A stretch of 64,000 bases of DNA from Pseudomonadota bacterium (GTDB taxonomy: Bacteria; Desulfobacterota; Binatia; Binatales; Binataceae), in the NCBI GenBank assembly GCA_021325355.1, contig JAJPHI010000002.1, positions 1 to 64,000 on the forward strand. Reading direction: 5' to 3'. Numbering within the stretch: the stretch's first letter is position 1; each line of letters begins with the position of its first letter. Positions 45,824 through 54,536 of the stretch are shown here, in pieces. A program made the position numbers and the translations under genes. Under the pieces are notes generated by a model. The model ran no database searches. It saw nothing but the letters and a program-made list of their open reading frames with translations, and was not told the origin of the DNA.

Positions 45824-47059
45824 TTAATTGGTTTGCATCTCGACCAGTGTGCCGAGGACGTCGGCCTCGGTCTGGAGCGCCTTGGCATTGGCCTGGAAGT
45901 CGCGCTGCAGGACCACCAGCGAGACCAGTTGGCTGGTGGTATCGACATTGGAGCTTTCGAGCGCGTCGGCCTGAATCTGCCCGGCGCCGCCCGCCCCCGC
46001 CGCGGTAATCGTGGGCGTGCCGGAGGCCGCGGTGGCCTGGTAGACGCCGCCGTTGCCGAGTTGCAGACCCTGCTCGGAAACGAACGTGGCAAGCGCCACC
46101 TGGGCCACGTTGACGGTTTTGCCATTGGAGTAGGAAACCGCGACCACGCCGTTGTTACCGACCGCGACCCCGGTCGGGCTGCCGATGGCGCTGCCGTCGG
46201 CCGTGCCGCTCGCGGTATTCGCGCCGCCGAACTGGGTCAGACCGCCGAGATTGAGGGTCAGCGAGAGCGGGGCGGCGCCGGCCGGCGTCGCGGTCAGCGC
46301 GATCGCCGGTGAGCCGCCGCTGACCACGTTGCCGTTGGCGTCGAAGCCGATCGTTCCGCTGTTGCCGCTCAGTCCGGTGGTGCTGCCGTCGAGGGTCGCG
46401 GTCCAGTTCCAGTTTTCGGCCGCCGGCGCCGTTCCGGGTCCGGCATTCTGGAAAAAGAACGTGAGCACGTGGGCGTTGCCGAGGCTGTCGTAGACCTGCA
46501 CGCTGACCGAGGCGCTGTAGGTCGTCGAATCCGACGGATTTATCGGCGAGGTGATAACCGGACTGCTCGCGTCGAGGTTGCCGGTGAGCGTGGTCTGGGT
46601 CGAAGCGGCGGGCGGCAGTGCGCTCTGCGGGATCACGATCGGGCCGAGGACGCCGCCGGTGCTGCCCGAGGCGCTGATCGGATAGCCCATCACCTGATCG
46701 CCGTTAAAACCCTGGAGCGCGCCGTTGGCCGCGATCGTCATCTGGCCGTTGCGCGAATAGACCTGATTTCCCGACGGGTCCTGGAAGATGAAGAATCCGT
46801 TGCCCTGGATCGCGAGGTCGGTCGGCGAGCTTTGCTGGGTTATCGCGCCCTGCGAAAAATCGCGGGTGATTCCGGCCGCGGCGACGCCGCCGCCGAGCGG
46901 ACTGCCGGCGATAAATTCGCCGAGCAGAGTCGAGAAATCCACCGTCTCGGCATCGAAGCCGGTGGTCTGCGCATTCGCCAGATTGTCACTCACCGCGCCC
47001 ATCGCGGTGTCGACGCCGTCGAGCGCCGTCTGCGTGATTGAAAGTGAACTGCCTGCCAT
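45824..47059 (-). CDS. flgE: Flagellar hook protein FlgE
   Basis: 411 residues. The N-terminal rod/hook motif VSDNLANAQTTGFDAETVDF, DLAIQGNGFFIFQDPSG, the FlgE middle domains with LDGSTTGLSGNSGTIGFDAN, and the C-terminus VSLVVLQRDFQANAKALQTE are all present. It builds the hook. The gene lies between flgD and fliL. Confidence 0.95.
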   Translation of the reverse strand: MAGSSLSITQTALDGVDTAMGAVSDNLANAQTTGFDAETVDFSTLLGEFIAGSPLGGGVAAAGITRDFSQGAITQQSSPTDLAIQGNGFFIFQDPSGNQVYSRNGQMTIAANGALQGFNGDQVMGYPISASGSTGGVLGPIVIPQSALPPAASTQTTLTGNLDASSPVITSPINPSDSTTYSASVSVQVYDSLGNAHVLTFFFQNAGPGTAPAAENWNWTATLDGSTTGLSGNSGTIGFDANGNVVSGGSPAIALTATPAGAAPLSLTLNLGGLTQFGGANTASGTADGSAIGSPTGVAVGNNGVVAVSYSNGKTVNVAQVALATFVSEQGLQLGNGGVYQATAASGTPTITAAGAGGAGQIQADALESSNVDTTSQLVSLVVLQRDFQANAKALQTEADVLGTLVEMQTN

Positions 47060-47071
47060 CCTGCTGCTCCC

Positions 47072-47725
47072 TCAATTGGTTTGCGGGGAAGAGACCGAGG
47101 TCACCTGGCTGCCGGCCACGCTCAGGTTGCCGAGGTTGAGTTCGACCGCGCCGGAACTGAGCGCCACGCTCTGCACCACGCCCTGTTCGACCAGGCCCGC
47201 AACCGGCGCGCCGGCGCTGTTGACGATCTGCACCGAATACTGACCGTCGGGAGACGACCCCGGCTGCCAGGTGAACGACTGCAGGGTCGCGGCGGTCTGC
47301 TGGCCGAGCGAGACGTTCGCCACCTGCTGGCCGGCCGCGTTGTAGACCAGCGCCGTGTAGGTGTCGGTGCTCGGCACCGTAAAGGCGATGGTACTCGCCT
47401 GGTTGTTGAGGACACCGATCTGATCGCCGGGGGCGACGACTTCGCGGCCGAGAAAGGCCGACGCCGCCTGCATCAGGTCGGTTGAATTGGTCGGCTGCAC
47501 CGCCTGATCGATATTCTGCAGTTGACCGAGGTTGGCGAATTCCACGAGCTGACTGGCAAACTGGGTCGGATCGGTCGGCGCCGTCGGGTCCTGGTTCTGA
47601 AATTCCGCCAGCAGGATCTGCATGAAATCGGTCGAACTGAGAATCAGCGATTGCGGCGTCGTCGCCGACGTTGCGGCGGCGGCTGACGTCGTGGTCGGGG
47701 TGGGGGCGGTCGTAATCGTACTCAT
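47072..47725 (-). CDS. flgD: Hook assembly cap protein FlgD
   Basis: 217 residues. MQILLAEFQNQDPTAPTDPT and FASQLVEFANLGQLQNIDQA are the N-terminal FlgD signature; the C-terminal FLN/FlgD Ig-like region (YNAAGQQVANVSLGQQTA, WQPGSSPDGQYSVQI) follows. It caps the growing hook. ATGA overlap with fliK. Confidence 0.94.
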   Translation of the reverse strand: MSTITTAPTPTTTSAAAATSATTPQSLILSSTDFMQILLAEFQNQDPTAPTDPTQFASQLVEFANLGQLQNIDQAVQPTNSTDLMQAASAFLGREVVAPGDQIGVLNNQASTIAFTVPSTDTYTALVYNAAGQQVANVSLGQQTAATLQSFTWQPGSSPDGQYSVQIVNSAGAPVAGLVEQGVVQSVALSSGAVELNLGNLSVAGSQVTSVSSPQTN

Positions 47726-49164
47726 TGGGCGTTCTCCGGCACGCTGAAAAGTTCTGGTTGCTCGGCGTCGGCCGCGAGCGCGGGTGTGGAGCGCTCGTCG
47801 TAGGCGGTAGGACGCTCGCGACGTTCGCCACGATAACCCACGCCGACGTCGTTCAGGACGAGTCCGGTCGCCGCGAGCGCGTGGCGCAGGCGCGTGAGTT
47901 CCTGACTGATCCCGGCGGCGGTCGGCGCGGTTTCGGTGACGATCCGCACGTCGATCCGATCGGCTTGCTGCTGGACGCGGGCGCGGACCGTCTCGCCGGC
48001 GCTCAGATCCACCCTGATCGTTGCACTGCGCATCCCTTCGGTCGGATTCGGCAGTGCCGCGGCCGGTTCGCGCAGCGGCGCCGTAACCGCGACGAGTGGG
48101 GCGGCTGGGCGCGGATCGGCCGGTGGTGACGCCAGCGCCATGCCGCCCGGGCCTTCATGCGGCATTGGCGCGGGTGGCGCGCCGAAACGCAGCGGCAGCT
48201 CGAGGGCGCGTGGATTTCTGGCGGGGCCGCGCGCGGCGTCCGCCGCGGCGATCGGCTGTGGCGCAACCGGTCGTGGCCCCGATACAGTGTCGGCGGATGC
48301 CGCGCCGTGCGGCGCCACGGCGGCGACCGTCGCGCCGGGCGGTTGACCGACGGCGCGCAGGCCCGCACCGTCCTTCCCGGGAACCGATGCACGGTCCCTT
48401 GGGAGGATCGTGACCGCGTTCGCCCCGGTGGCGTCGCCGGTTGCCGTCGCGGCTGTTGCGGCAGGCTCGACCACTGTTGGCTCCGCCGCGATGGCGGAGG
48501 CCGGAGCCATCGATGGCGCTTCGTCGCCCGTCGCTTGTGTCGTCCGCTTCGCCAGCCCGCCCGGCCCGGCCGCGACGGGGGGAAGTGCGGCGGAGCGCGG
48601 CGCGACCGCCTGCGGCGCGGCCGATGGTACGCAACCGTCCGCACGAGCGCCGGCCGCCGACGGGTCATCCGTCGATCCCTTCCGCGGCGCGGGTGCGGCG
48701 AGCGTCGCAAGAGCATTCGGCGGCCCGCCCGCGCCATTGTTCACGTTGGTTGCGGCAGGCCCCGCGGGCGGCACGGAGCGGGCGACCGCGTCGCTCCCGG
48801 AATTGGTGACCGCGGCGAGACCTGGTGCGACCGCCGCCGCGTTCGCGGCGTCTGCGGCGACGGCGCGTCGCCGTGTCGACGCCAACGCGCGCGAGGCGGC
48901 CGCCGACGCCGCGGTGGCGGGCGCGCCCTCCGTAGCCGTATCGGTAGCGCGGTTGTAAGGCGCATCGCCAGCGCCGGCAATCGACTCCGGCTCTTCCGGA
49001 GCGAGCTCAGCGGCGAAGGCGATCGCGAAGCTGCCGGCGGCAGACTCCGTGCCGTCGCCGAAGGGCCACTCGAACGACTTCATCGAGGGCGCCGAGTCCG
49101 ACGGCAGGACGGATTCAACGTCGGTCGTTGACACGGCGCCAATTGAAGAACTGATCGCTCTCAT
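47722..49164 (-). CDS. fliK: Flagellar hook-length control protein FliK
   Basis: 480 residues from the ATG at 49164. A long Ala/Pro-rich, low-complexity N-terminal ruler region leads to a C-terminal FliK domain (IRVDLSAGETVRARVQQQAD, then ISQELTRLRHALAATGLVLN and DVGVGY). Its start lies 50 bases inside fliJ, in another frame. The position before flgD is classical. The low-complexity part makes N-terminal homology invisible. Confidence 0.85.
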   Translation of the reverse strand: MRAISSSIGAVSTTDVESVLPSDSAPSMKSFEWPFGDGTESAAGSFAIAFAAELAPEEPESIAGAGDAPYNRATDTATEGAPATAASAAASRALASTRRRAVAADAANAAAVAPGLAAVTNSGSDAVARSVPPAGPAATNVNNGAGGPPNALATLAAPAPRKGSTDDPSAAGARADGCVPSAAPQAVAPRSAALPPVAAGPGGLAKRTTQATGDEAPSMAPASAIAAEPTVVEPAATAATATGDATGANAVTILPRDRASVPGKDGAGLRAVGQPPGATVAAVAPHGAASADTVSGPRPVAPQPIAAADAARGPARNPRALELPLRFGAPPAPMPHEGPGGMALASPPADPRPAAPLVAVTAPLREPAAALPNPTEGMRSATIRVDLSAGETVRARVQQQADRIDVRIVTETAPTAAGISQELTRLRHALAATGLVLNDVGVGYRGERRERPTAYDERSTPALAADAEQPELFSVPENAQ

Positions 49165-49516
49165 GTTCGTCTCGGTGATGCTCCGTGCGGCGCATCGTCT
49201 GAACCATCTCGTCCCGGGCTGAGTTTGCGGCCTCGGCCCGCTGATGGGCTCGATAAACCCGCTGATGCAGGCGTTGGGTCTGCGTCCTGAGTTCAGCGGC
49301 GCGGCGCGCGCAATCGAGCCGCAGCTCGCCCATCGAAGCAAGCTCGCGGAGCGCCGCGCCCGCCGTCACACAGTCGCTCGCGCGCGAACGTGCCTGGGCG
49401 GCCGCGGTCTCGAGCATCGCGATCCGTCCGTCGTGCTCCTTGAGCTGGTTAACTTCGGCGCGCAGCTCGAGTTCGCGAAGCCGGGTCAACTGTTCGATCA
49501 AGGTTTTCTGCTTCAT
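49115..49516 (-). CDS. fliJ: FliJ-like export chaperone
   Basis: 133 residues, predicted coiled coil throughout (LIEQLTRLRELELRAEVNQL ... RRAAELRTQTQRLHQRVYRA). Size and position directly before fliK match FliJ, which links the FliI ATPase to FlhA. fliI itself is absent next to it. It is the first gene of the operon and has no strong ribosome site. Confidence 0.78.
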   Translation of the reverse strand: MKQKTLIEQLTRLRELELRAEVNQLKEHDGRIAMLETAAAQARSRASDCVTAGAALRELASMGELRLDCARRAAELRTQTQRLHQRVYRAHQRAEAANSARDEMVQTMRRTEHHRDEHESDQFFNWRRVNDRR

Positions 49517-49543
49517 GGCTGACGCGGACAGTCACGCGCTCGG

Positions 49544-49559
49544 AGCAAGGCCCGGACCA
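49544..49559 (-). promoter_or_regulatory. Candidate sigma-54 promoter of the flagellar operon
   Basis: On the minus strand 49559 to 49544 reads TGGTCCGGGCCTTGCT. It has GG and GC with ten bases between, a full TTGCT at -12, and TGG at -24 (two mismatches to TGGCAC). A start near 49533 would give a leader of about 17 bases to fliJ. Middle-class flagellar operons are often RpoN-dependent. Confidence 0.5.
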
Positions 49560-49797
49560 GAGGCGCATAGACTGACGCTTTTTCGCGCGCGCCGCCGATT
49601 ACCGATGCGCTAGAGGCAAAGTCTTTTCCCTGCGCGCTTCCTTGGGGGGCCCGCAGGCACCCAACCCGCTTGCTCAAGGAGCTGGTGACGGCTAATCCTG
49701 AAAGAGCGAAACGGCGACCAACCGCCTGCTCGCCCTCCAGTTTGTCTCAGACTGGCACCGTAGTGTCTGACGAGCGGCTCCAGGTTGAGACCGTGCT

Positions 49798-50445
49798 ATG
49801 GATCGCCTGCGCGTTAACGAGATCTTTTACAGTATCCAGGGCGAGTCGACTTGGGCCGGCTTGCCGTGCGTCTTCATCCGGCTCACCGGATGCAATCTGC
49901 GCTGCGTCTGGTGCGATACCGAATACGCCTTTTACGAAGGCCGCCATCTGACGGTCGCTGAAATCCTCACACGGATCCGCAGTTACGACTGTCGGTTGGT
50001 CGAGGTCACCGGCGGTGAACCCCTGCTGCAGAAGGGCGTCCACGCGCTCTTCGCCGCCTTGCTCGCCGAAGGCTTCACCGTATTGGTCGAAACTTCCGGC
50101 GAACGCGACCTTGCGGCGGTCGATACCCGGGTGATCAAAATCATGGATCTCAAGTGTCCGGGCAGCGGTGAAGACGGGCGGAACCGCTGGAGCAATCTCG
50201 AAGCGCTCACGCCGCGTGATGAGATCAAGTTCGTTATCGCCGATCGACGCGATTATGAGTGGGCACGGGACGTAATTCGTGAGCATCGGCTAAGTGGGCG
50301 AGTTAATGCGATCCTGCTGAGTCCCGTTTTCGGACGGCTGAATCCAGCCGATTTGGCGGCATGGATATTGGCCGACCGGCTGCCGGCGCGTCTCCAGCAT
50401 CAGATGCATAAACTACTCTGGGGTCCGGCGACCCGCGGCGTCTGA
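49798..50445 (+). CDS. queE: 7-carboxy-7-deazaguanine synthase QueE
   Basis: 215 residues. The radical-SAM cluster motif is C-x3-C-x2-C in GCNLRCVWCDT (Cys32, 36, 39). VNEIFYSIQGESTWAGLPCV, EVTGGEPLLQ and ETSGERDL are QueE signatures. It contracts the ring of 6-carboxytetrahydropterin on the way to queuosine. No queC/D/F genes adjoin. It is divergent from the flagellar operon (281 bases apart) and convergent with dnaE2. Confidence 0.95.
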   Translation: MDRLRVNEIFYSIQGESTWAGLPCVFIRLTGCNLRCVWCDTEYAFYEGRHLTVAEILTRIRSYDCRLVEVTGGEPLLQKGVHALFAALLAEGFTVLVETSGERDLAAVDTRVIKIMDLKCPGSGEDGRNRWSNLEALTPRDEIKFVIADRRDYEWARDVIREHRLSGRVNAILLSPVFGRLNPADLAAWILADRLPARLQHQMHKLLWGPATRGV

Positions 50446-50462
50446 CGGTCAGCGCCGCGCGG

Positions 50463-53400
50463 TCAACGAAAATCGTGCGACCGCGGCATGCTTGCGGGCA
50501 GCTTCAGTTCCTGGAATTGGCGCGCGCGGATATGAATGACGCCGTCCTCGTGCTGCAGCGGGCCCGCGACAATCAAAATCTGCGCGCGATGGAGCAGCGT
50601 GCGATTCGCCTGAAACAGGTCGGGCGTGACGATCGCATTGGCGATGCCGGTTTCGTCTTCAAGCGTCACAAACATAAAGCCGCTGGCGGTGCCCGGCCGC
50701 TGACGCACGATGACCACGCCGGCGCATCGCGTCCACGCGCCGTTCGGCAGATCTGCCAGTTGGGCTGCACTGACGATGCCGCGAGCTTCGAGACGCCGCC
50801 GCAGATGTGCCATCAGATGGGGGCCCACCGTAAGCCCGCTCGAAGCATAATCGGCCAGCGTCTCTTCCATCGGGGTCATCGGCGGAAACCTCACGCCCTC
50901 CTGCCGCGGCGCCGTTTTCCCGGCGCCGGCCAGCAGGCTTGACGGATCGCGCTCGACGGCGGCGGCCTGCCAGAGGGCGTCGCGGCGAGTCATGCCGAAA
51001 GCGGCGAAGGCTCCGGCGTAGGCGAGCGCGTCAAGTTCGCGACGATGGGGCGCGGTCCGCGCCGCAAAATCGGCCATCGAGGCGAACGGACGTTGCGCGC
51101 GGGCGCGCTCGATCGCGCGGCCGGTGTCCTCGCGCAGCCCGGCAATGTACTTGAGACCCAGGCGCAGTGCCGGCTTCCGGTCATCGCCGCCGGGAAGCCC
51201 GGACGCGGAGAAAGTCTCGACGGTGCATGGCCAGTGCGAGCGCATCACGTCGATCGGCAGCACCCTCAGTCCGTGGCGTTGCGCGTCCTTGATGAGCGTT
51301 GCGGGATGATAGAAGCCGAGCGGATAGCAGTTCAGCATCGCGGTATAAAAGGCGGCCGGATGATGACACTTCAAATACGCCGAGGCATAGGCAATCAGCG
51401 CGAAACTGGCCGAGTGCGATTCCGGAAAACCATACAGCGCAAAAGAGGTAATTGATCCGATAATACGATCGGCCGTCGCTCCGCGGATGCCATTGCGCGC
51501 CATTCCCTCGCGCAGCCGCACTTCCAACCGATGCATCCGCTCGGTCGAGCGTTTGAAGCCCATCGCACGCCGCAGTTCTTCAGCTTCGCCGCCACTGAAG
51601 CCCGCCACCGTCATGGCGATACGCAACAACTGCTCCTGGAAGAGCGGCACCCCGAGCGTCCGCCGCAGGATCGGCTCGAGCAACGGATGGTCGTAGCGGA
51701 CCGGCTCACGGCCGTTGCGCCGATTGAGATAAGGATGCACCATTTTGCCGACAATCGGTCCCGGCCGGATGATCGCGACCTCCACCACCAGGTCATAGAA
51801 GGTGCGCGGCTTCATTCGCGGCAGCGTCGCCATCTGGGCGCGACTCTCGATCTGAAAGACCCCGACCGTATCGGCCTTTTGCAGCATCGCATAGACCGCG
51901 GGATCGTCAGCCGGCAGATGGGCCAGATCGAGATCAACGCGTTCGTGCGCGCGCACCAGCGGCAGCGCCTCCTCGAGCACCGCGAGCATGCCGAGTCCCA
52001 GGAGATCGATCTTGATGATGCCGAGGTCGGCGCAATCCTCCTTATCCCATTGGATCACCACGCGACCCGGCATGGTGGCGGGTTCCAGCGGCACGATCTC
52101 ATCGAGCGGTCCGGCGCCGATCACCATCCCGCCGCTATGCTGGCCCAGATGGCGCGGCAGACCCTGCATCCGCTGCACGATCGCGGTGAGCATCCGGATG
52201 CGCGGCGCCTCGGGATCGACTCCGCCCTTGCGCAGCAGCGAAGTAAATTCATCGTGCTGATCGCGGAATTCGTAAACGTAATTGAGCCGGGCGAGGCGAT
52301 CGATCTGATCGGGGGGAAAACCCAACACCTTGGCGGCCTCGCGAATCGCACTGCGCGCGCGATACGTGATTACATTGGCGGTCATCGCGGCGCCGCGTTC
52401 ACCATAACGCTGATAGACGTACTGGATGACCTTTTCACGCTGATCGCCGCTCGGCAGATCAATATCGATATCCGGCCATTCGCCGCGCTCTTCCGACAGG
52501 AAGCGCTCGAACAGCAGCTCCATCTTCACCGCGTCGACGGCGGTTATACCGAGGGCATAGCAAACCGCGGAGTTCGCCGCCGAACCCCGGCCTTGCGCCA
52601 GGATCTGATTTTCGCGACAGAACTGTACGATATCCCACACGATCAGGAAGTAGCCGGCGAGGCCCAGGCGAGCGATCACCTCGAGTTCATGTTCAAGCTG
52701 CCGGCGGGTACGCTCATCCGGCATACCCCATCGCTCGCGGGCCCCGGCTGCCGTCAGCGCCCGAAGATAGGAATCGCGTGTTTCACCGGGCGGCAGCGGA
52801 TAGTCCGGAAACCGATAGCCAAGATTCTTCAGAGTAAATTCGCAACGTTCAGCGATGGCCCGGGTCATGCGGATGGCGTCCGGGCGATCGGCAAACAGCG
52901 CCGTCATGACGTCCGGCGCCTTGAGATAGCGCTCCTGATTGACCCAGAGACGACGGCCGGCCTCTTCGAGCGTGAGGCCGAGCCGAATGCAGGTCAGGAC
53001 GTCGAGCAACGCGCGCTCGCCAACCGGCAACGGAGAAGCGCCCGGTTGCGTCGCGCGAAAGCAAACATCATTAGTGGCGACCAGCGGGATACGGCAGCTT
53101 TCGGCAAGCGCAATAAGGCGGCGGTTGAGGCGTTCTTCGTCCGGATCGAGATGACGTTGCAGGTCGAGGAAAAAGTTTTGCGGTCCGAAGATCGTCTTGA
53201 GGCGATCACTCAGCGGACGCGGATCCTCACCCTGGGTCAGCATCCGCGAAATCGGGCTTAGCGCGCCGCCGCCGAGGCAAATCAGACCGCGGCCATAACG
53301 CTCCAGATCCTCAAGGTCAACCCGTCCCGCCCCCTTGGCCGGATACCTGGGCGTGCCGTCAGCATTCCATCCGACAACCCGCATCTTTGCCGCGGTAATG

Positions 53401-53759
53401 AGGCGGCAGAGATTTCGGTATGCCTCACGATCGGGTGCCAGCAGATAAAGCCGGGGCGCCAGCGGTTCCAGATCCTCGCGTCCGCGGCGCGCGCCACGGC
53501 CTGTTTCACTTTTCGATGCCAGAAGGTCGTAACGCGTATCCAGCGTGACTTCCGCACCGACGATCGCTTTGAGTCCCAGACTGGTCGCCGCCTGATAAAA
53601 ACGCGGCGCCCCGGACAGCCCGTCGCGATCGCCCAGAGCGATCGTGTCATAGCCTGACTCGGCAGCGGCTTCGACGAGGTCTTCGGGCGTGCTGGCCCCT
53701 TCAAGGAAACTGAAGGCGCTGCGCGCTCTCAGCTCGACGTATAGGGAACCGTTTCCCAT
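50463..53759 (-). CDS. dnaE2: Error-prone DNA polymerase III alpha subunit DnaE2 (ImuC)
   Basis: 1098 residues. The N-terminal PHP domain (VELRARSAFSFLEGASTPED) is followed by the C-family polymerase palm with catalytic Asps in PDIDIDLPSG (429-434) and GRGSAANSAVCYALGIT. The finger region follows, with helix-hairpin-helix. The C-terminal OB-fold is near 990-1040 (GFMFVTLEDETGIANAIV). The shortened C-terminus without a tau-binding tail and overall length match DnaE2, the SOS translesion polymerase. imuA and imuB, its usual partners, are not adjacent. A strong palindrome lies 19 bases before the ATG. Confidence 0.95.
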   Translation of the reverse strand: MGNGSLYVELRARSAFSFLEGASTPEDLVEAAAESGYDTIALGDRDGLSGAPRFYQAATSLGLKAIVGAEVTLDTRYDLLASKSETGRGARRGREDLEPLAPRLYLLAPDREAYRNLCRLITAAKMRVVGWNADGTPRYPAKGAGRVDLEDLERYGRGLICLGGGALSPISRMLTQGEDPRPLSDRLKTIFGPQNFFLDLQRHLDPDEERLNRRLIALAESCRIPLVATNDVCFRATQPGASPLPVGERALLDVLTCIRLGLTLEEAGRRLWVNQERYLKAPDVMTALFADRPDAIRMTRAIAERCEFTLKNLGYRFPDYPLPPGETRDSYLRALTAAGARERWGMPDERTRRQLEHELEVIARLGLAGYFLIVWDIVQFCRENQILAQGRGSAANSAVCYALGITAVDAVKMELLFERFLSEERGEWPDIDIDLPSGDQREKVIQYVYQRYGERGAAMTANVITYRARSAIREAAKVLGFPPDQIDRLARLNYVYEFRDQHDEFTSLLRKGGVDPEAPRIRMLTAIVQRMQGLPRHLGQHSGGMVIGAGPLDEIVPLEPATMPGRVVIQWDKEDCADLGIIKIDLLGLGMLAVLEEALPLVRAHERVDLDLAHLPADDPAVYAMLQKADTVGVFQIESRAQMATLPRMKPRTFYDLVVEVAIIRPGPIVGKMVHPYLNRRNGREPVRYDHPLLEPILRRTLGVPLFQEQLLRIAMTVAGFSGGEAEELRRAMGFKRSTERMHRLEVRLREGMARNGIRGATADRIIGSITSFALYGFPESHSASFALIAYASAYLKCHHPAAFYTAMLNCYPLGFYHPATLIKDAQRHGLRVLPIDVMRSHWPCTVETFSASGLPGGDDRKPALRLGLKYIAGLREDTGRAIERARAQRPFASMADFAARTAPHRRELDALAYAGAFAAFGMTRRDALWQAAAVERDPSSLLAGAGKTAPRQEGVRFPPMTPMEETLADYASSGLTVGPHLMAHLRRRLEARGIVSAAQLADLPNGAWTRCAGVVIVRQRPGTASGFMFVTLEDETGIANAIVTPDLFQANRTLLHRAQILIVAGPLQHEDGVIHIRARQFQELKLPASMPRSHDFR

Positions 53760-53777
53760 GAAGTTGCTCGGCCGATC

Positions 53778-53801
53778 TTCGCTAAGCGAAGCTTTAGCGA
53801 A
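53778..53801. promoter_or_regulatory. Palindromic operator candidate in the dnaE2 promoter
   Basis: TTCGCTAA (53778-53785), eight bases, then TTAGCGAA (53794-53801): a perfect 8-base inverted repeat. A nested 15-base palindrome CTTCGCT-A-AGCGAAG shares its left arm. It sits 19-42 bases upstream of the dnaE2 ATG, where a LexA-type repressor would act. It does not match the E. coli or Bacillus SOS box. Confidence 0.5.
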
Positions 53802-53867
53802 ATTAGACCCCGCACTTCAAGCGCCGCCCCACCTCCGACCCGTCATCTGGAGACCTGAGTCAGCTCG

Positions 53868-54215
53868 TCACGCCGCAGAGGTGACGGTGATTTCGACCGG
53901 CAGACCGTCGCCCCATCCGTATTTTTGCTCGGCCAGTGCCGTAACTTCGCTCCAGAGTCTGCGATCCGCGCTGCGGTCGAGCACCCGGGCGAGTCCGTCC
54001 GCTTGTTGATCGCCCACCCGCACCCGCACATTGGGATTGCGTCGAATGTTCTTGACCCATCCCGCGGCCTCGCCGGTCTCCGCCAGGAGATAAAAGCACG
54101 AACCGTGAAGCACGAACCAGATCTCGATTTCGTGCGGGCGGCCGCTGACGCGGCCGATGGTGGTCAGATACAAGAACGGCGTGTCGGCGAGCTTCTCTAT
54201 TATCGCCGGCTTCAT
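53868..54215 (-). CDS. Deazaflavin (F420)/nitroreductase-family protein
   Basis: 115 residues from the ATG at 54215 with AGGAG upstream; the frame extends further but without homology. LADTPFLYLTTIGRVSGRPH and EIEIWFVLHGSCFYLLAETG, then WVKNIRRNPNVRVRVGDQ, match the DUF385/Ddn split-barrel family. Such proteins bind F420 or related flavins; the reaction here is unknown. It is upstream of and divergent from the RND pump, and in line with dnaE2. Confidence 0.85.
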   Translation of the reverse strand: MKPAIIEKLADTPFLYLTTIGRVSGRPHEIEIWFVLHGSCFYLLAETGEAAGWVKNIRRNPNVRVRVGDQQADGLARVLDRSADRRLWSEVTALAEQKYGWGDGLPVEITVTSAA

Positions 54216-54536
54216 CTGCTTCTCCTGATGGAGCGGCGCGCCATGCGGCCAGTTTCGGCTGGCGCGGGCGCGAGCGTCAAGCTGCTCCTGCTGCTCGATA
54301 GCGCTGGCCGCTCCGCTGCTGTGCGACCCCTCGCGCAGGCGCCCGTTTATTGGTGATCTGGAGGCGTGTATCCTTCTGAATGAATCTGACAAGCCGGCAC
54401 CCTCGATGAGCGCCGACATCGCACGCAGGTGCGGAACAACTGCCCGTTGCGCAGCGCCGTAGCCGCGTCACGGGCTTCGCAAACATAAATCATCGAGTTT
54501 GCGTGACCGTTATCAGGGGGTTCGGGAGCAGTCTTT
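54216..54536. other. Divergent intergenic region upstream of the RND operon
   Basis: About 320 bases with no supported gene. Its right end holds the CGCAAAC/GTTTGCG palindrome described separately; otherwise no structure was recognised. Confidence 0.4.
54478..54503. promoter_or_regulatory. Palindromic operator candidate upstream of the RND pump
   Basis: CGCAAAC (54478-54484) and GTTTGCG (54497-54503) form a perfect 7-base inverted repeat with a 12-base A/T-rich spacer. It ends 33 bases before the pump ATG. Its size fits a dimeric TetR/MarR-like regulator, but no regulator gene is adjacent. Confidence 0.4.

Noticed and set aside
49753-49768. TGGCACCGTAGTGTCT upstream of queE, a perfect -24 hexamer
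   Set aside because: The -12 element lacks the invariant GC at the required position.
51531-53261. 576-residue rightward open frame
   Set aside because: Antisense shadow of dnaE2.
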